58,516 nucleotides of DNA from Opitutales bacterium (GTDB lineage: Bacteria > Verrucomicrobiota > Verrucomicrobiia > Opitutales > T3Sed10-336): positions 1 to 58,516 of the forward strand of contig JAIUMY010000008.1 of the NCBI GenBank assembly GCA_022565335.1. Direction: 5' to 3'. A program made the position numbers and the translations under genes. The notes under the pieces were generated by a model. That model saw nothing but the letters and a program-made list of their open reading frames with translations. It was not told the DNA's origin and made no database searches. Shown here in pieces: positions 39,561 through 48,195 of the stretch (position 1 is its first letter; each line of letters starts with the position of its first letter).

Positions 39561-40922
39561 ATGAAACAACCTCGTCGGCCAAATGTTATCTGGGTCTTCG
39601 GTGAACAGCACCGTGCTCAGTCCCTGGGCTACCGTGGTGACCCCAATGTCTTCACCCCGAACATCGACAATTTGGCCCGCAATGGGCTCCGTTTCGACCA
39701 AGCCGTGGCCGGGTCCCCTTGGTGTTGTCCTTTTCGGGGAGCCTTATTGACCGGGCAATACCCTCAACAAAATGGGGTTACCCAAACTCCCGGCCGCTTG
39801 AATCCTGCCCTGCCGACGGTGACGGCACCGCTGCGGGCCAATGGTTACCACACCGCCTATATTGGCAAATGGCACCTACACGGTTCCAACGACCCCGAAA
39901 CCCTGGTGCCCCCGGAAGAACGGGGAGGGTTTGACTACTGGAAAGGTTACGAAAACAATAATAATCAGCACGAGGTTTTCGTCTACGGAACCGATGACGA
40001 AACACCGCGCCGCCTTCCCGGCTACGAAACCGACAGCCTTACCGACATCTTTTTGGGCCATCTGGCAGGCCACGTGGGCGAAAATGCGGAAGAATACCAG
40101 CCCTTTTTCGCCGTTTTGTCAGTCCAACCTCCCCACAGCCCCTACGTTGGCCCACACACCGGGGAAAGCTCCGGCCGGCCCCGAAACCCGGCCACCGTAA
40201 AGTTGCGACCCAATGTACCTCCGGTTCCCTGGATACAGGATAAGGCGCGACTCGACTACGATGGTTATTCCGGGATGATCGAGAACCTGGACACCAATAT
40301 CGGGCGGATTCGGGAAAAGCTCAAAGAGCTTGGGGTTGATCAGGACACCTGGATTGTTTTCTTTTCGGACCACGGCGATATGCTTGGCAGTCACGGGCAG
40401 TGGGAAAAATCCAGTCCCTGGGAAGAAAGTATCCGTATCCCCTTTATGGTCTCCCGCTTGGGGGGCCAGGAGCGCATGCAGACAGGGATCAGCGACGCGG
40501 TCCTGAACCATGTGGATATTGCCCCCACCACCCTTGGGCTTTGTGGGATTGACACCCCTGCAGAGATGGTCGGTTACAATTACGCCAAAGAATGTTTTCA
40601 TAACGATGACCCGTGGAAGGAGACCACTCCCGACCCAGGCCCTGCACCTGAATCAGCTTTTCTCCAACAGATCCCACGTAAATTTCATCCTCATTCGGTC
40701 AACAAAGCCTGGCGTGGGGTGGTAACCAGGGACGGCTGGAAATATGTTTGCCAGGAAGGAAACGACTGGCTTTTACACAATCTCCGGGAAGACCCTTACG
40801 AACTGGCCAATTTTGCCCATGACCATGCCTTCGCCGAGGCGCGTCAGCGCTGTCACGATCTTCTCACTGAATGGCTTTCCAAAACCGGAGATTCCTTTTC
40901 CCTGCCCCCCCGGGAGGGTTGA
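39561..40922 (+). CDS. S1-family sulfatase
   Basis: 453 residues from ATG at 39561 (a TTG twelve codons earlier is open). The formylglycine site is Cys55 in SPWCCPFRGALLTGQYP, which fits CxPxR with Cys in the x position. Other metal and substrate residues: IGKWHLHG, FFSDHGDMLGSHGQW and the C-terminal DGWKYVC. The usual Asp of the first metal site is Glu15 (FGEQHRAQSLGYRGDPNV). There is no signal peptide, so unless export uses another route it works inside the cell on imported sulfated sugars; sulfatases also act as phosphohydrolases in some cases. A sugar-mutarotase-like gene follows 18 bases later, suggesting a shared carbohydrate job. Confidence 0.9.
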   Translation: MKQPRRPNVIWVFGEQHRAQSLGYRGDPNVFTPNIDNLARNGLRFDQAVAGSPWCCPFRGALLTGQYPQQNGVTQTPGRLNPALPTVTAPLRANGYHTAYIGKWHLHGSNDPETLVPPEERGGFDYWKGYENNNNQHEVFVYGTDDETPRRLPGYETDSLTDIFLGHLAGHVGENAEEYQPFFAVLSVQPPHSPYVGPHTGESSGRPRNPATVKLRPNVPPVPWIQDKARLDYDGYSGMIENLDTNIGRIREKLKELGVDQDTWIVFFSDHGDMLGSHGQWEKSSPWEESIRIPFMVSRLGGQERMQTGISDAVLNHVDIAPTTLGLCGIDTPAEMVGYNYAKECFHNDDPWKETTPDPGPAPESAFLQQIPRKFHPHSVNKAWRGVVTRDGWKYVCQEGNDWLLHNLREDPYELANFAHDHAFAEARQRCHDLLTEWLSKTGDSFSLPPREG

Positions 40923-40939
40923 CCTCTCTTTTCATTCCC

Positions 40940-41884
40940 ATGAATCCCACGTCCTTCACCTATCAAGACAAACCGGTACAAAAATGGCAAATCGGCCGGT
41001 CCACGTTTCTCGCTTCTGTCGAAAACGGCGCGCGGCTGATGTTTTGGAACCTTGATCTCCCCGACGGGACGTCCCGTCCCATGCTGTATTGGCCCGAGGA
41101 GGCCAACTACTCACGGTTTTCGAAGATCCGCGGGGGGAACCCTTTACTTTTCCCCTTTGCCGGAGCCAGTTATGTTAACGGGGAAGTAAATTTCTGGGAG
41201 GACCAACGGCAACTCAAAAGGCCGATGCCCCAGCACGGTTTTCTGCGCCAGGGAAAATGTGAAATTCTGGACTTGCACGAAAGCGGTTTCCGCGCCCGTT
41301 TTCTGCCCGATGAAGCGGCCAAGGAAGGGTACCCCTTTCAATATGAACTTCTGATTACCTATCGGTTTAGTGAACTCGCCTTCTTTGTTGACCTGACCTT
41401 AAAAAACGATGACCGGGAACCGATTCCCTGGGCGGCCGGACATCATTTTTACTTCGCAGTCCCCTGGACAGAGGGAAAAAGCCGTTCTGACTATGAGGTT
41501 CTCATTCCCCATCGCCGGGCTTTTCGTCAAAACACCAAGGACGGTGATTTGGAAGCTCTCAAACCCTTGGGGAAAGTCACCGCCCTGGACCATCCGGAAT
41601 TGGGCAATCGCATCCATACCGGGCTACGCGGGAACGAATTCATTTTGCGCGAAAAAGGAGATGACGGACATCTTCTCATCCGCACCAACGAGAATAAAAA
41701 GTTTTTGGAAAAGATGGCCTGTCTCACCTGGAGTGAATCTGAAGAAAGCCCCTACTACTGTGTAGAGCCGTGGATGGCTCCGCCCAATTCCTGGACCGAC
41801 CCGGAAGGTCTCCACTGGGTCGAACCCGGCAAATCCCAAAATTTCTTCACCGAAGTCCGTCTCGTCCCCCCGGATTTGGGCTAA
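40940..41884 (+). CDS. Aldose 1-epimerase/galactose mutarotase-like protein
   Basis: 314 residues from ATG at 40940; an upstream ATG at 40871 would overlap the sulfatase by 52 bases and is less likely. Beta-sandwich features of the mutarotase superfamily: GARLMFWNLD, GNPLLFPFAGAS, QHGFLRQGKCEI, AAGHHFYFAVPW and YCVEPWMAPPNS. The catalytic His pair would be in PQHGFLR and AGHHFYF, and the Glu in CVEPW. It could act on hexoses or hexose-6-phosphates; the family does not tell. It follows the sulfatase closely on the same strand. Confidence 0.85.
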   Translation: MNPTSFTYQDKPVQKWQIGRSTFLASVENGARLMFWNLDLPDGTSRPMLYWPEEANYSRFSKIRGGNPLLFPFAGASYVNGEVNFWEDQRQLKRPMPQHGFLRQGKCEILDLHESGFRARFLPDEAAKEGYPFQYELLITYRFSELAFFVDLTLKNDDREPIPWAAGHHFYFAVPWTEGKSRSDYEVLIPHRRAFRQNTKDGDLEALKPLGKVTALDHPELGNRIHTGLRGNEFILREKGDDGHLLIRTNENKKFLEKMACLTWSESEESPYYCVEPWMAPPNSWTDPEGLHWVEPGKSQNFFTEVRLVPPDLG

Positions 41885-41950
41885 ACTGGTGATCAAAATT
41901 TTCAAAAAAATAGAACTCTGATAACGAATACAAGTCCTTAATAAGATCCT

Positions 41951-44146
41951 ATGAAAGCCCTACCTCATTCCCACAATGCCAACCCGCGCCGGGGCGGCAT
42001 TGGCCTGTTTCTGCTCATCCTCCTGCCGCTTCTCGCCGCCGGAGGATTTATTTACTACACCCTTTATCTGGCCGAGGAGCCCCAGACCAGGGAAGTTGTC
42101 GCAGTAGAAGAGCCGGAGCCGGAACCCGAGCCAGAGCCAGAGCCGGAGCCCGAACCCGAACCGGAACCCGACCCCGAACCGGAGCCGGAGCCGGAGCCGG
42201 AAGAACCCGAAGGCCCCTCCGAAGAAGATCTTGAAACGGTGCGATCCTACCGGGAATGGACCAACACCGATGGGGTCTCTATAACGGCCCGTATTGCCAA
42301 TTACGCACCCGGCGACTTGACCGTTCATATTATCCGCAAGGAAGACCAACGGATGTTCGAAATCCCCCACGACGTGCTTAGCGAGAAAGACCAAGAGTGG
42401 CTGGAAACCTATGCCGATGCCATCGCGATCGTGGCCGATGAAGTCCGGGAGGAGTTGCGGAAAAAACGTGAACAAGCCGCCCGCGAAAGAGAACTGGAAG
42501 ACTCCCCGGCCTCGGCTTTCCGGCGGGTGGGAGAACCCTCTCCGCATCCGGTGGGAGAATCCCCCTTTAAAATTACTGCCTCGGGGATTCTGGGCGATCA
42601 ACAAGACGACAATATCATCAACGCCGCGGCCATTCAGAGCGACGGAGCAGTTCTCCTTGGAGGGGTTATTGGAGAAAGCCCGGCCCTCAACCAAGTCGCG
42701 AACCTGGGTGAGGTTGACCCCGAGGCCAGCGGAATTTTGCTCCGCATAACGGGCGACGGAAGGGAAATCCTCCAAGCCTCCCGCCTGGCTGATTTCATCT
42801 CTCAAATTGCCGTCGATGACCAGGACCAGATCTATGTGGCGGCCGGAGAGGACGGCCTATTTGTCCTTGATCCAACAGGAACAAACATTATCCGTCACCA
42901 TGACGATGTGGGATGGGCGCACCGCATTTCGGTCAGTCCCAATGGATACTACGTCTCGCTGACCCCAAACAGTGGCCGAATTGATCGCAGGGAAACGACT
43001 CCCCAGCGCGGAACCATGTTTCTCTTCGATCCCTCCGGGGAAAAACTGACGGAATTCCGGGGACACCGGCACACCCTGGATTTAGCCATCCATGAACCTA
43101 GTCGAACCGTTGTTCACACGGGCTGGCGACAAACCCGCTCCTGGCAACCCGATGGAGGACACGTTCTTCCGGTACAAATTGCCTACCTGCGTGGAGTTGG
43201 GTTCGATGGTGAAGTCAAATGGACCGGATACGATTGGAGCACCACCAAAGGGGAAGATGATTTTCTCAACAACGGGGACAACAATATGGCCGACTCCCGT
43301 GGCTACCGAATGACCCTCGGTGAAGATGGGCTTCTCTATGTCGGTTACGAGGTCGCTGGCGGGAATCATATTTTCCGCTACTGTCCCTTTGATATCACGG
43401 ACCGGGTTTCGGGCCGTCATCAAGGGGGAGATCGTTATCACGCCATGCACAATACCAGGTCTGAGCATAAAACCTTTATCGGTATTTATGAACCCGATAC
43501 AGGTGAATTCGTAACGGGCCAGGAATTCACCGCCCGCAAAAACGATGGATCCGGCAATGCCTGGCGCATGACTGGCGGCAGCTTGGCCGCCGCGGAAAAC
43601 GGCCTTTTGCTTTTTGCCGGTTCCTCTGCTGCCCACGCCCCGGTGACCTTTACACCAGCCACCTCCAATCCCGATTACCGCGGCGGAGCAACGCTACATG
43701 GCATGATGCACGAACTGGGATCAAGAGTATACGGAACATATTTCAACGGAGCCGGCTTTCGGAGTGTCGCCACCCGCACCATTCCCGGACAGGATGAACC
43801 CATGATTGTAGTCACGGGGCACATGCGCCTTCCCGAGGACCCCGAGGAGGACTTTTTTCTTCACCACTACCCGCTCCAGGCAGAACTTGGGGGAGGTTCG
43901 CACACTGGAATTTATTTGATCATGAACGGTGTTGGCGGCCAAACCGGAGCAAGCCCCAGGGACACCGCCAACTTTCCGGCGCGCGCCTGGACCAGCACCG
44001 ACGGGCGGGAAATCGAGGCCCAAATGATTCGCCGTGAAGGAGATACCGTGAGAGTCCTTCGCACCGCCGATCAGCAACCGATCAACATTCCCCTGAACAT
44101 GTTATCGGAAGAATGCCAAGCCTACGTACGGGAAAAAAGCCAGTAG
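41951..44146 (+). CDS. Membrane-anchored SHD1-propeller-SHD1 protein with Glu-Pro linker
   Basis: 731 residues. A single membrane helix at about 17-40 (LFLLILLPLLAAGGFIYYTL) is followed by a Glu-Pro repeat (53-88) that should be a stiff rod, then an SHD1-like domain at about 98-155 (REWTNTDGVSITARI... VLSEKDQEWL), a beta-propeller-like middle (about 210-650, with QIAVDDQDQIYVAAGEDG and SPNGYYVSLTPNSGR) and a second SHD1-like domain at 677-731 (RAWTSTDGREIEAQMIRREG... MLSEECQAYV). SHD1-type domains of this form are widespread in Verrucomicrobia and Planctomycetes envelope proteins; their ligand is unknown. The protein probably projects into the periplasm. It does not overlap its neighbours; function is not known. 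Confidence 0.8.
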   Translation: MKALPHSHNANPRRGGIGLFLLILLPLLAAGGFIYYTLYLAEEPQTREVVAVEEPEPEPEPEPEPEPEPEPEPDPEPEPEPEPEEPEGPSEEDLETVRSYREWTNTDGVSITARIANYAPGDLTVHIIRKEDQRMFEIPHDVLSEKDQEWLETYADAIAIVADEVREELRKKREQAARERELEDSPASAFRRVGEPSPHPVGESPFKITASGILGDQQDDNIINAAAIQSDGAVLLGGVIGESPALNQVANLGEVDPEASGILLRITGDGREILQASRLADFISQIAVDDQDQIYVAAGEDGLFVLDPTGTNIIRHHDDVGWAHRISVSPNGYYVSLTPNSGRIDRRETTPQRGTMFLFDPSGEKLTEFRGHRHTLDLAIHEPSRTVVHTGWRQTRSWQPDGGHVLPVQIAYLRGVGFDGEVKWTGYDWSTTKGEDDFLNNGDNNMADSRGYRMTLGEDGLLYVGYEVAGGNHIFRYCPFDITDRVSGRHQGGDRYHAMHNTRSEHKTFIGIYEPDTGEFVTGQEFTARKNDGSGNAWRMTGGSLAAAENGLLLFAGSSAAHAPVTFTPATSNPDYRGGATLHGMMHELGSRVYGTYFNGAGFRSVATRTIPGQDEPMIVVTGHMRLPEDPEEDFFLHHYPLQAELGGGSHTGIYLIMNGVGGQTGASPRDTANFPARAWTSTDGREIEAQMIRREGDTVRVLRTADQQPINIPLNMLSEECQAYVREKSQ

Positions 44147-45079
44147 GTTCGGCCTTTCTGTCGAGGCATCACTATAACGACAGCTTCCTCCGCTAAATCA
44201 GTGGGTACCGTGAACCCAAACAAGGCCATCGCCGGCTATTTCCCTCCGCGACGGCATCGCGCCAGCGCGAGCCCTACAGACAGAGGCCGGAGGTTTGGCG
44301 AGCGTTTCTTGTGCCCCGCCCCAAGGGGCAAACCCGTAGTCGAGCTGATTCATCGCCCGACCGATTCTGCCGAAAACCATACGAAGCCTCCTTTCCTCGT
44401 CGGAAAAACCGTGTGCCCTGCGATCCTCATCTTCCCTTCTTTCTGTTTCGCCGCCCCAACGGGGCAACATGACAACGCCTACGGGCAACGCCCCAGGTAT
44501 TCGGTGCCCGGATCTTCAAGCCCTATAAGGGCGATATCTTCCGCGCCACCCACCAGCCAGAAGAATGGCTCGGCGACGGGGTTTGCCCTTGCAGCCGAAA
44601 TCGTAAGATTTTGGACCATGAGGGGTGGGAGTTCCGGTTTGTCCAACGGTTGGCGGTATCAGGGTCGGTGGTTTTCCGGCCTTTGTGGTCAAGGTCGTTC
44701 GACGAGCTCAGACCAGGACAGAGTTTGCCCCTCCAGCAAGGGTTCGCTCCCTTGTTTTTAGATTGCGAAATCCCTACCTATTCGAAGGTCGCCTGATCGG
44801 CTTCCCAAGGACAGGAATGTCCTTGCTCCTTATAAGAGCCAATGCTTCCCAAGGACAGGAATGTCCTTGCTCCTTATAAGAGCCAATGCTTCCCAAGGAC
44901 AGGAATGTCCTTGCTCCTTATAAAAGCCAATGCTCCCCAAGGACAGGAATGTCCTTGCTCCTTATAAGCCAGGGAGCCAATAAAGCCGCAGGCTGCGACT
45001 CCCTTGGAGGGACGGATTCTGCGTCCGACCTGTCCCCTCCGCGACGGCAGCAACCAGCTCAACCCTATTCAAATACCAT
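44147..45079. other. Repeat-rich region without a convincing gene (933 bp)
   Basis: Several frames are open (up to 186 codons), but they are Pro/Arg/Ser-rich and conflict with each other, and none has a recognisable domain. The region holds dispersed-repeat fragments: CTCCGCGACGGCA occurs at about 44246 and again at about 45037, and GCTGATTCATCGCCCGA at 44344-44360 recurs at 52671-52687. The four 44-bp hairpin repeats (44801-44970) and a small stem GGACG...CGTCC (near 45011) lie in it. It looks like decayed or REP-like material collected between two operons. Confidence 0.6.
44801..44970. repeat. Four tandem 44-bp repeats, each with a perfect hairpin
   Basis: Units begin at 44801, 44845, 44889 and 44933. 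Units 1 and 2 are identical; unit 3 has one change; unit 4 has one change and is cut after 36 bases. Each unit contains CAAGGACA-GGAA-TGTCCTTG, an 8-bp perfect stem with a four-base loop, then CTCCTTATAAG. There are no unique spacers, so it is not a CRISPR. The structure is that of tandem REP/BIME-like elements. Confidence 0.95.
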
Positions 45080-45241
45080 TTAGTCCTCCTCACCTTCGGC
45101 GGAAGCCCCCTGCCAATTCAGGAAAAGACACCAGCCCCCAAATACCACGAGAATCCACCCCCAATGACGTATCAGGAGTTGGGTGGTTAGATAGTCCACC
45201 AAAGCCAATCCGGTGAAGAGGAGGTATCCGGCTATTTTCAC
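45080..45241 (-). CDS. 53-residue membrane protein
   Basis: GTG at 45241 to TAA at 45080, with an AAGG ribosome site seven bases before the GTG. The product begins MKIAGYLLFTGLALVDYLTT and has two hydrophobic stretches (about 3-20 and 27-42, the second GWILVVFGGWCLFL) joined by QLLIRH, then an acidic tail GASAEGEED, so it should be a hairpin with both ends in the cytoplasm or an anchor. It starts 42 bases after the stop of the YhaN-like ATPase gene on the same strand, in what would be the same transcript. I do not recognise a family; the codon pattern and membrane character argue for a real gene. Confidence 0.6.
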   Translation of the reverse strand: MKIAGYLLFTGLALVDYLTTQLLIRHWGWILVVFGGWCLFLNWQGASAEGEED

Positions 45242-45282
45242 AAAAAAACCTTACGATCATCCATGCCAAAGTAAAGAAACCC

Positions 45283-48195
45283 CTACGGATTTACCAAACG
45301 GGCACCCCGTTCGACAAACATCTCCTTGGTATGTGGATGGCAGGTGAACAGAATAATCTGTCGACCCACCGCAAATTCGGTCAGCACATCGGCAATCCTG
45401 GCCGCACGATCGGGATCGAAGTTCACCAGCAAATCATCGAGGACAATCGGCAGAGGCTCGCGATTTTGCTCGTATTCAGAAATCAATCCCAAGCGCAACG
45501 CCAGGAGCAATTGTTCCCGGGTTCCCCGGCTCAGTTCCGCAACCCCACGGTTCCGGCCATCGGAGGCCACCAGCGATACATGTTTTTCGGTCAGGGAGAG
45601 CCGTAAATCCTGATACGCCCCAGCAGTGATACGGGAAAAGAACGCCTTGGTCTCGCGCAAAACCACGGGCTGATGAGCCTCTTCGTAGCGCTGTTTGGCC
45701 CGACCCAACATTTCGAGGGCCAACTTGGTGGCCAGCCACTCACGGGTTTTTTCGGTCAACTCGTTGCGCAAGGTCGCCACCCGATTGCGGCGGGCAAAGA
45801 GGTCATCGGGCTGGAGAAGGGTTTTGCGTTCCTGAGTGAGAGCCGCGAGGGCGCGATTGAGTTCCTCCACCCTCTCCTCGGTTTCCTTAGCGGCATCCTC
45901 GGCCTGCGCGCGTTGGCTTTCCAACGTTTCGGGGGTCTTGGTAGCCAGGGTTTCCACCTCGGCCTTCCATTCGGTGACGCCGAGCAACGTTTGCAAAGAC
46001 CGTTCAGCCTGCTCCCGTTTTTCGCGCCACGCCTTCTTCTCTTCCAATCGCTGGTAATACTGCGTAAAGGCCTCCGCCGTCGAAACTCCCAGCCGATCCA
46101 TCGCCTCCTGCAGTTCCTTTTGAAGTTGTCTTTGCTCCTGAAGGATATTCTTTCGGCGCACCGTCAAGGCTTCCCCCTTGCTCTCCCAGATCTTTTTTTT
46201 CTGAGTCAATTCCTCCTTTTCCCGCAAGCCCTCCAGCCAACCTTCGATTTGGGCCGGAGCCGGATTTTCCCCGATGTCCGGCTGTTCCTGTCGGACCCGT
46301 TCGAGGAAGGTGCTGATTTTCTCTTCGCAGCGCGCTAAATTTTGCGAAACCTCCCTTTCTTTATGAACCAGGGACTGCAAACTTTCGAGTTCGTCCAAAA
46401 AGGCATTCACGCCTGCTGGTTCGAGGGCCTCCGGCAAACCGAACTCACCCCGCAAACTGGCCCAGGCCTCTTGGTCCCCTTCCCCATCCTTGGCCAGTTT
46501 CTCCCATTGCCGGGCCATTTCCCCTACCAGGGATTGCTGTTCGGAAAGACTCTCTTCATGCCTCGCCTTCTCCGCCTGCCATTGTTTGACCTGTTCAATC
46601 CGTTGTTTGGTCTCTTCTATCTCGCCATGCAATTTTCGCGCATCAACAGGGGAACGGGTAGAAGAAGGCGTTTTCCCCAAACGAATGAGGCCAAAGACCA
46701 TGACCCCGACACCAGCCAACCCAAGAATCACCGCCCAGACCTTTTCCTGTGGCCAGAGAAGAAACGCACCGATCAGCGCCAACAGTGCCGCCAGAAGGGT
46801 CGGCAATTCGGAGAGAATGGTTTGGGGTTTTTGCGACGAAGGGGATGACTGCGCCAGAGCCTCCTCCAGTTCAAATTCAGCCTCCCGCAACCATTTCTCC
46901 CGTTCCGGTAAGGCTTGGTCCCCGGGCCAGTCGGCATTTTTGCGTTGTTCCTCCAGTTTGCGAATCTCCTCACGGAGCTGCCGCTCCTTCAGCAACCCCT
47001 CCTCCTGGCGACGGGCAACCACACTTTGGTCATTCCGGCGCTGCCCCTGGCGAGTCTGCAAGGCCTCAGCTTCCTGCCGCAAACGATACAAGCCCTCGAT
47101 GCCAAGCAAGCCGTCCCGATTCTCTACCGGACCGATTCTTTCCCAGCGTTTGTCCCGTTCTGCGGCGACCCGTTCCTTTTCGCGGCGCAAACTCTCGCGG
47201 GTAGCGAGGTTGTCCCGATACTGCTTGGCGGCAGCGGTCAGCTCGACCAAAACCGACCGGTCCACCGACGCCCGGCCCAATCCTTCAAAAATCTGACCTT
47301 CCCGCTGGTGGGCTGACTCCTCCTCTTCCAGTAAAGAAAGATCCTTTTCCAGCTGACGCAGTCGACTCTGGTTTTCCCGAAAGGTGTCCCGCGCATCCCA
47401 AGGCTGGTCGGCATAGGCGGACCGACCCTCCTCCCCGCGCACTGCCTGTTGCCATTCCACATAGACCGGAAACGCCTTCACCTGAGCCCTGGCTTTCTCC
47501 GAAGCCTGCCGCGCGTTCCCCTGAGCCTCGCGAGCCCGCTGATACTTTTCCTTGAGCGCCTCCAGCTCCTGACTCAAGCGCTCATAGGTCTCCACCTTAG
47601 CGGATTGCTCCCGAATCGTTTTTTCCTCCTCTTTAATCTCCCGGGCCAGCACCACCAACTCCTGCGTCTTGCCCCGTGATTTATAATAGCGGTCCCGGCG
47701 GTTTTGCAGATCCTGTTCAAAGGCGCCGTAATCCAAAGAACCCAGTCCCATTCCCATGCTGAAAATCCGATTCTCCATACCCGCCTCGTTGAGTTGCTCA
47801 AGACCGCGGAGTTCATCAAGGGTCAAAGCATACACATTTTGATACAATTCCGCTGAAGCATCGCCGAGCAAATTGGCGAAAAGGGTTTCTCCCGAACCGT
47901 TCTGGTCGATCAATTCGACCGAAATGTCCCGATTCCCGCGGCGGTGCACCATAAATTGTCGTCCTTCCCGGGATCGAAGCCAAAGCCGTCCCCCGTGATC
48001 GCCCCCCGCCAAAGGGGGCCGACGGTCACTTCGCGACCGCGGGTAGCCAAACAGGGTGAAACGGATAAAGTCCAGGAGGGTTGATTTCCCCGCTTCATTG
48101 GGAGCGTAGTAGAGGTTCAGGCCGTCGGCAAACTCCCCCATCGCAGTATCGTGGAAAATCCCGAAACCATCGATATGCAGTTTTTCAATCCTCAT
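45283..48195 (-). CDS. YhaN/SbcC/Rad50-like AAA ATPase
   Basis: 970 residues. The N-terminal Walker A is APNEAGKST (31-39) after the MRIEKLHIDGFGIF start; a YhaN-type insert (RSRSDRRPPLAGGD, ALTLDELRGLEQLNEAGM) follows. Long coiled coils fill about 170-440 and 510-830, with a hydrophobic hairpin between (about 460-503, PTLLAALLALIGAFLLW) that may be a pair of membrane helices, as in Bacillus YhaN. The C-terminal ABC signature is LSRGTREQLLLALRL and Walker B is PIVLDDLLVNFDPDR. Such proteins work with an SbcD/YhaO nuclease on DNA ends or hairpins. The gene overlaps its partner nuclease by 11 bases. Confidence 0.93.
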   Translation of the reverse strand: MRIEKLHIDGFGIFHDTAMGEFADGLNLYYAPNEAGKSTLLDFIRFTLFGYPRSRSDRRPPLAGGDHGGRLWLRSREGRQFMVHRRGNRDISVELIDQNGSGETLFANLLGDASAELYQNVYALTLDELRGLEQLNEAGMENRIFSMGMGLGSLDYGAFEQDLQNRRDRYYKSRGKTQELVVLAREIKEEEKTIREQSAKVETYERLSQELEALKEKYQRAREAQGNARQASEKARAQVKAFPVYVEWQQAVRGEEGRSAYADQPWDARDTFRENQSRLRQLEKDLSLLEEEESAHQREGQIFEGLGRASVDRSVLVELTAAAKQYRDNLATRESLRREKERVAAERDKRWERIGPVENRDGLLGIEGLYRLRQEAEALQTRQGQRRNDQSVVARRQEEGLLKERQLREEIRKLEEQRKNADWPGDQALPEREKWLREAEFELEEALAQSSPSSQKPQTILSELPTLLAALLALIGAFLLWPQEKVWAVILGLAGVGVMVFGLIRLGKTPSSTRSPVDARKLHGEIEETKQRIEQVKQWQAEKARHEESLSEQQSLVGEMARQWEKLAKDGEGDQEAWASLRGEFGLPEALEPAGVNAFLDELESLQSLVHKEREVSQNLARCEEKISTFLERVRQEQPDIGENPAPAQIEGWLEGLREKEELTQKKKIWESKGEALTVRRKNILQEQRQLQKELQEAMDRLGVSTAEAFTQYYQRLEEKKAWREKREQAERSLQTLLGVTEWKAEVETLATKTPETLESQRAQAEDAAKETEERVEELNRALAALTQERKTLLQPDDLFARRNRVATLRNELTEKTREWLATKLALEMLGRAKQRYEEAHQPVVLRETKAFFSRITAGAYQDLRLSLTEKHVSLVASDGRNRGVAELSRGTREQLLLALRLGLISEYEQNREPLPIVLDDLLVNFDPDRAARIADVLTEFAVGRQIILFTCHPHTKEMFVERGARLVNP

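Noticed and set aside
44201..44761. 186-codon open frame on the plus strand and a 96-codon frame on the minus strand at 44198-44488
   Set aside because: Low-complexity Pro/Arg/Ser sequence, conflicting frames and shared pieces of dispersed repeats; no domain, no ribosome site.
44801..44970. CRISPR array
   Set aside because: The four repeats are contiguous and have no variable spacers, and no cas gene is present.
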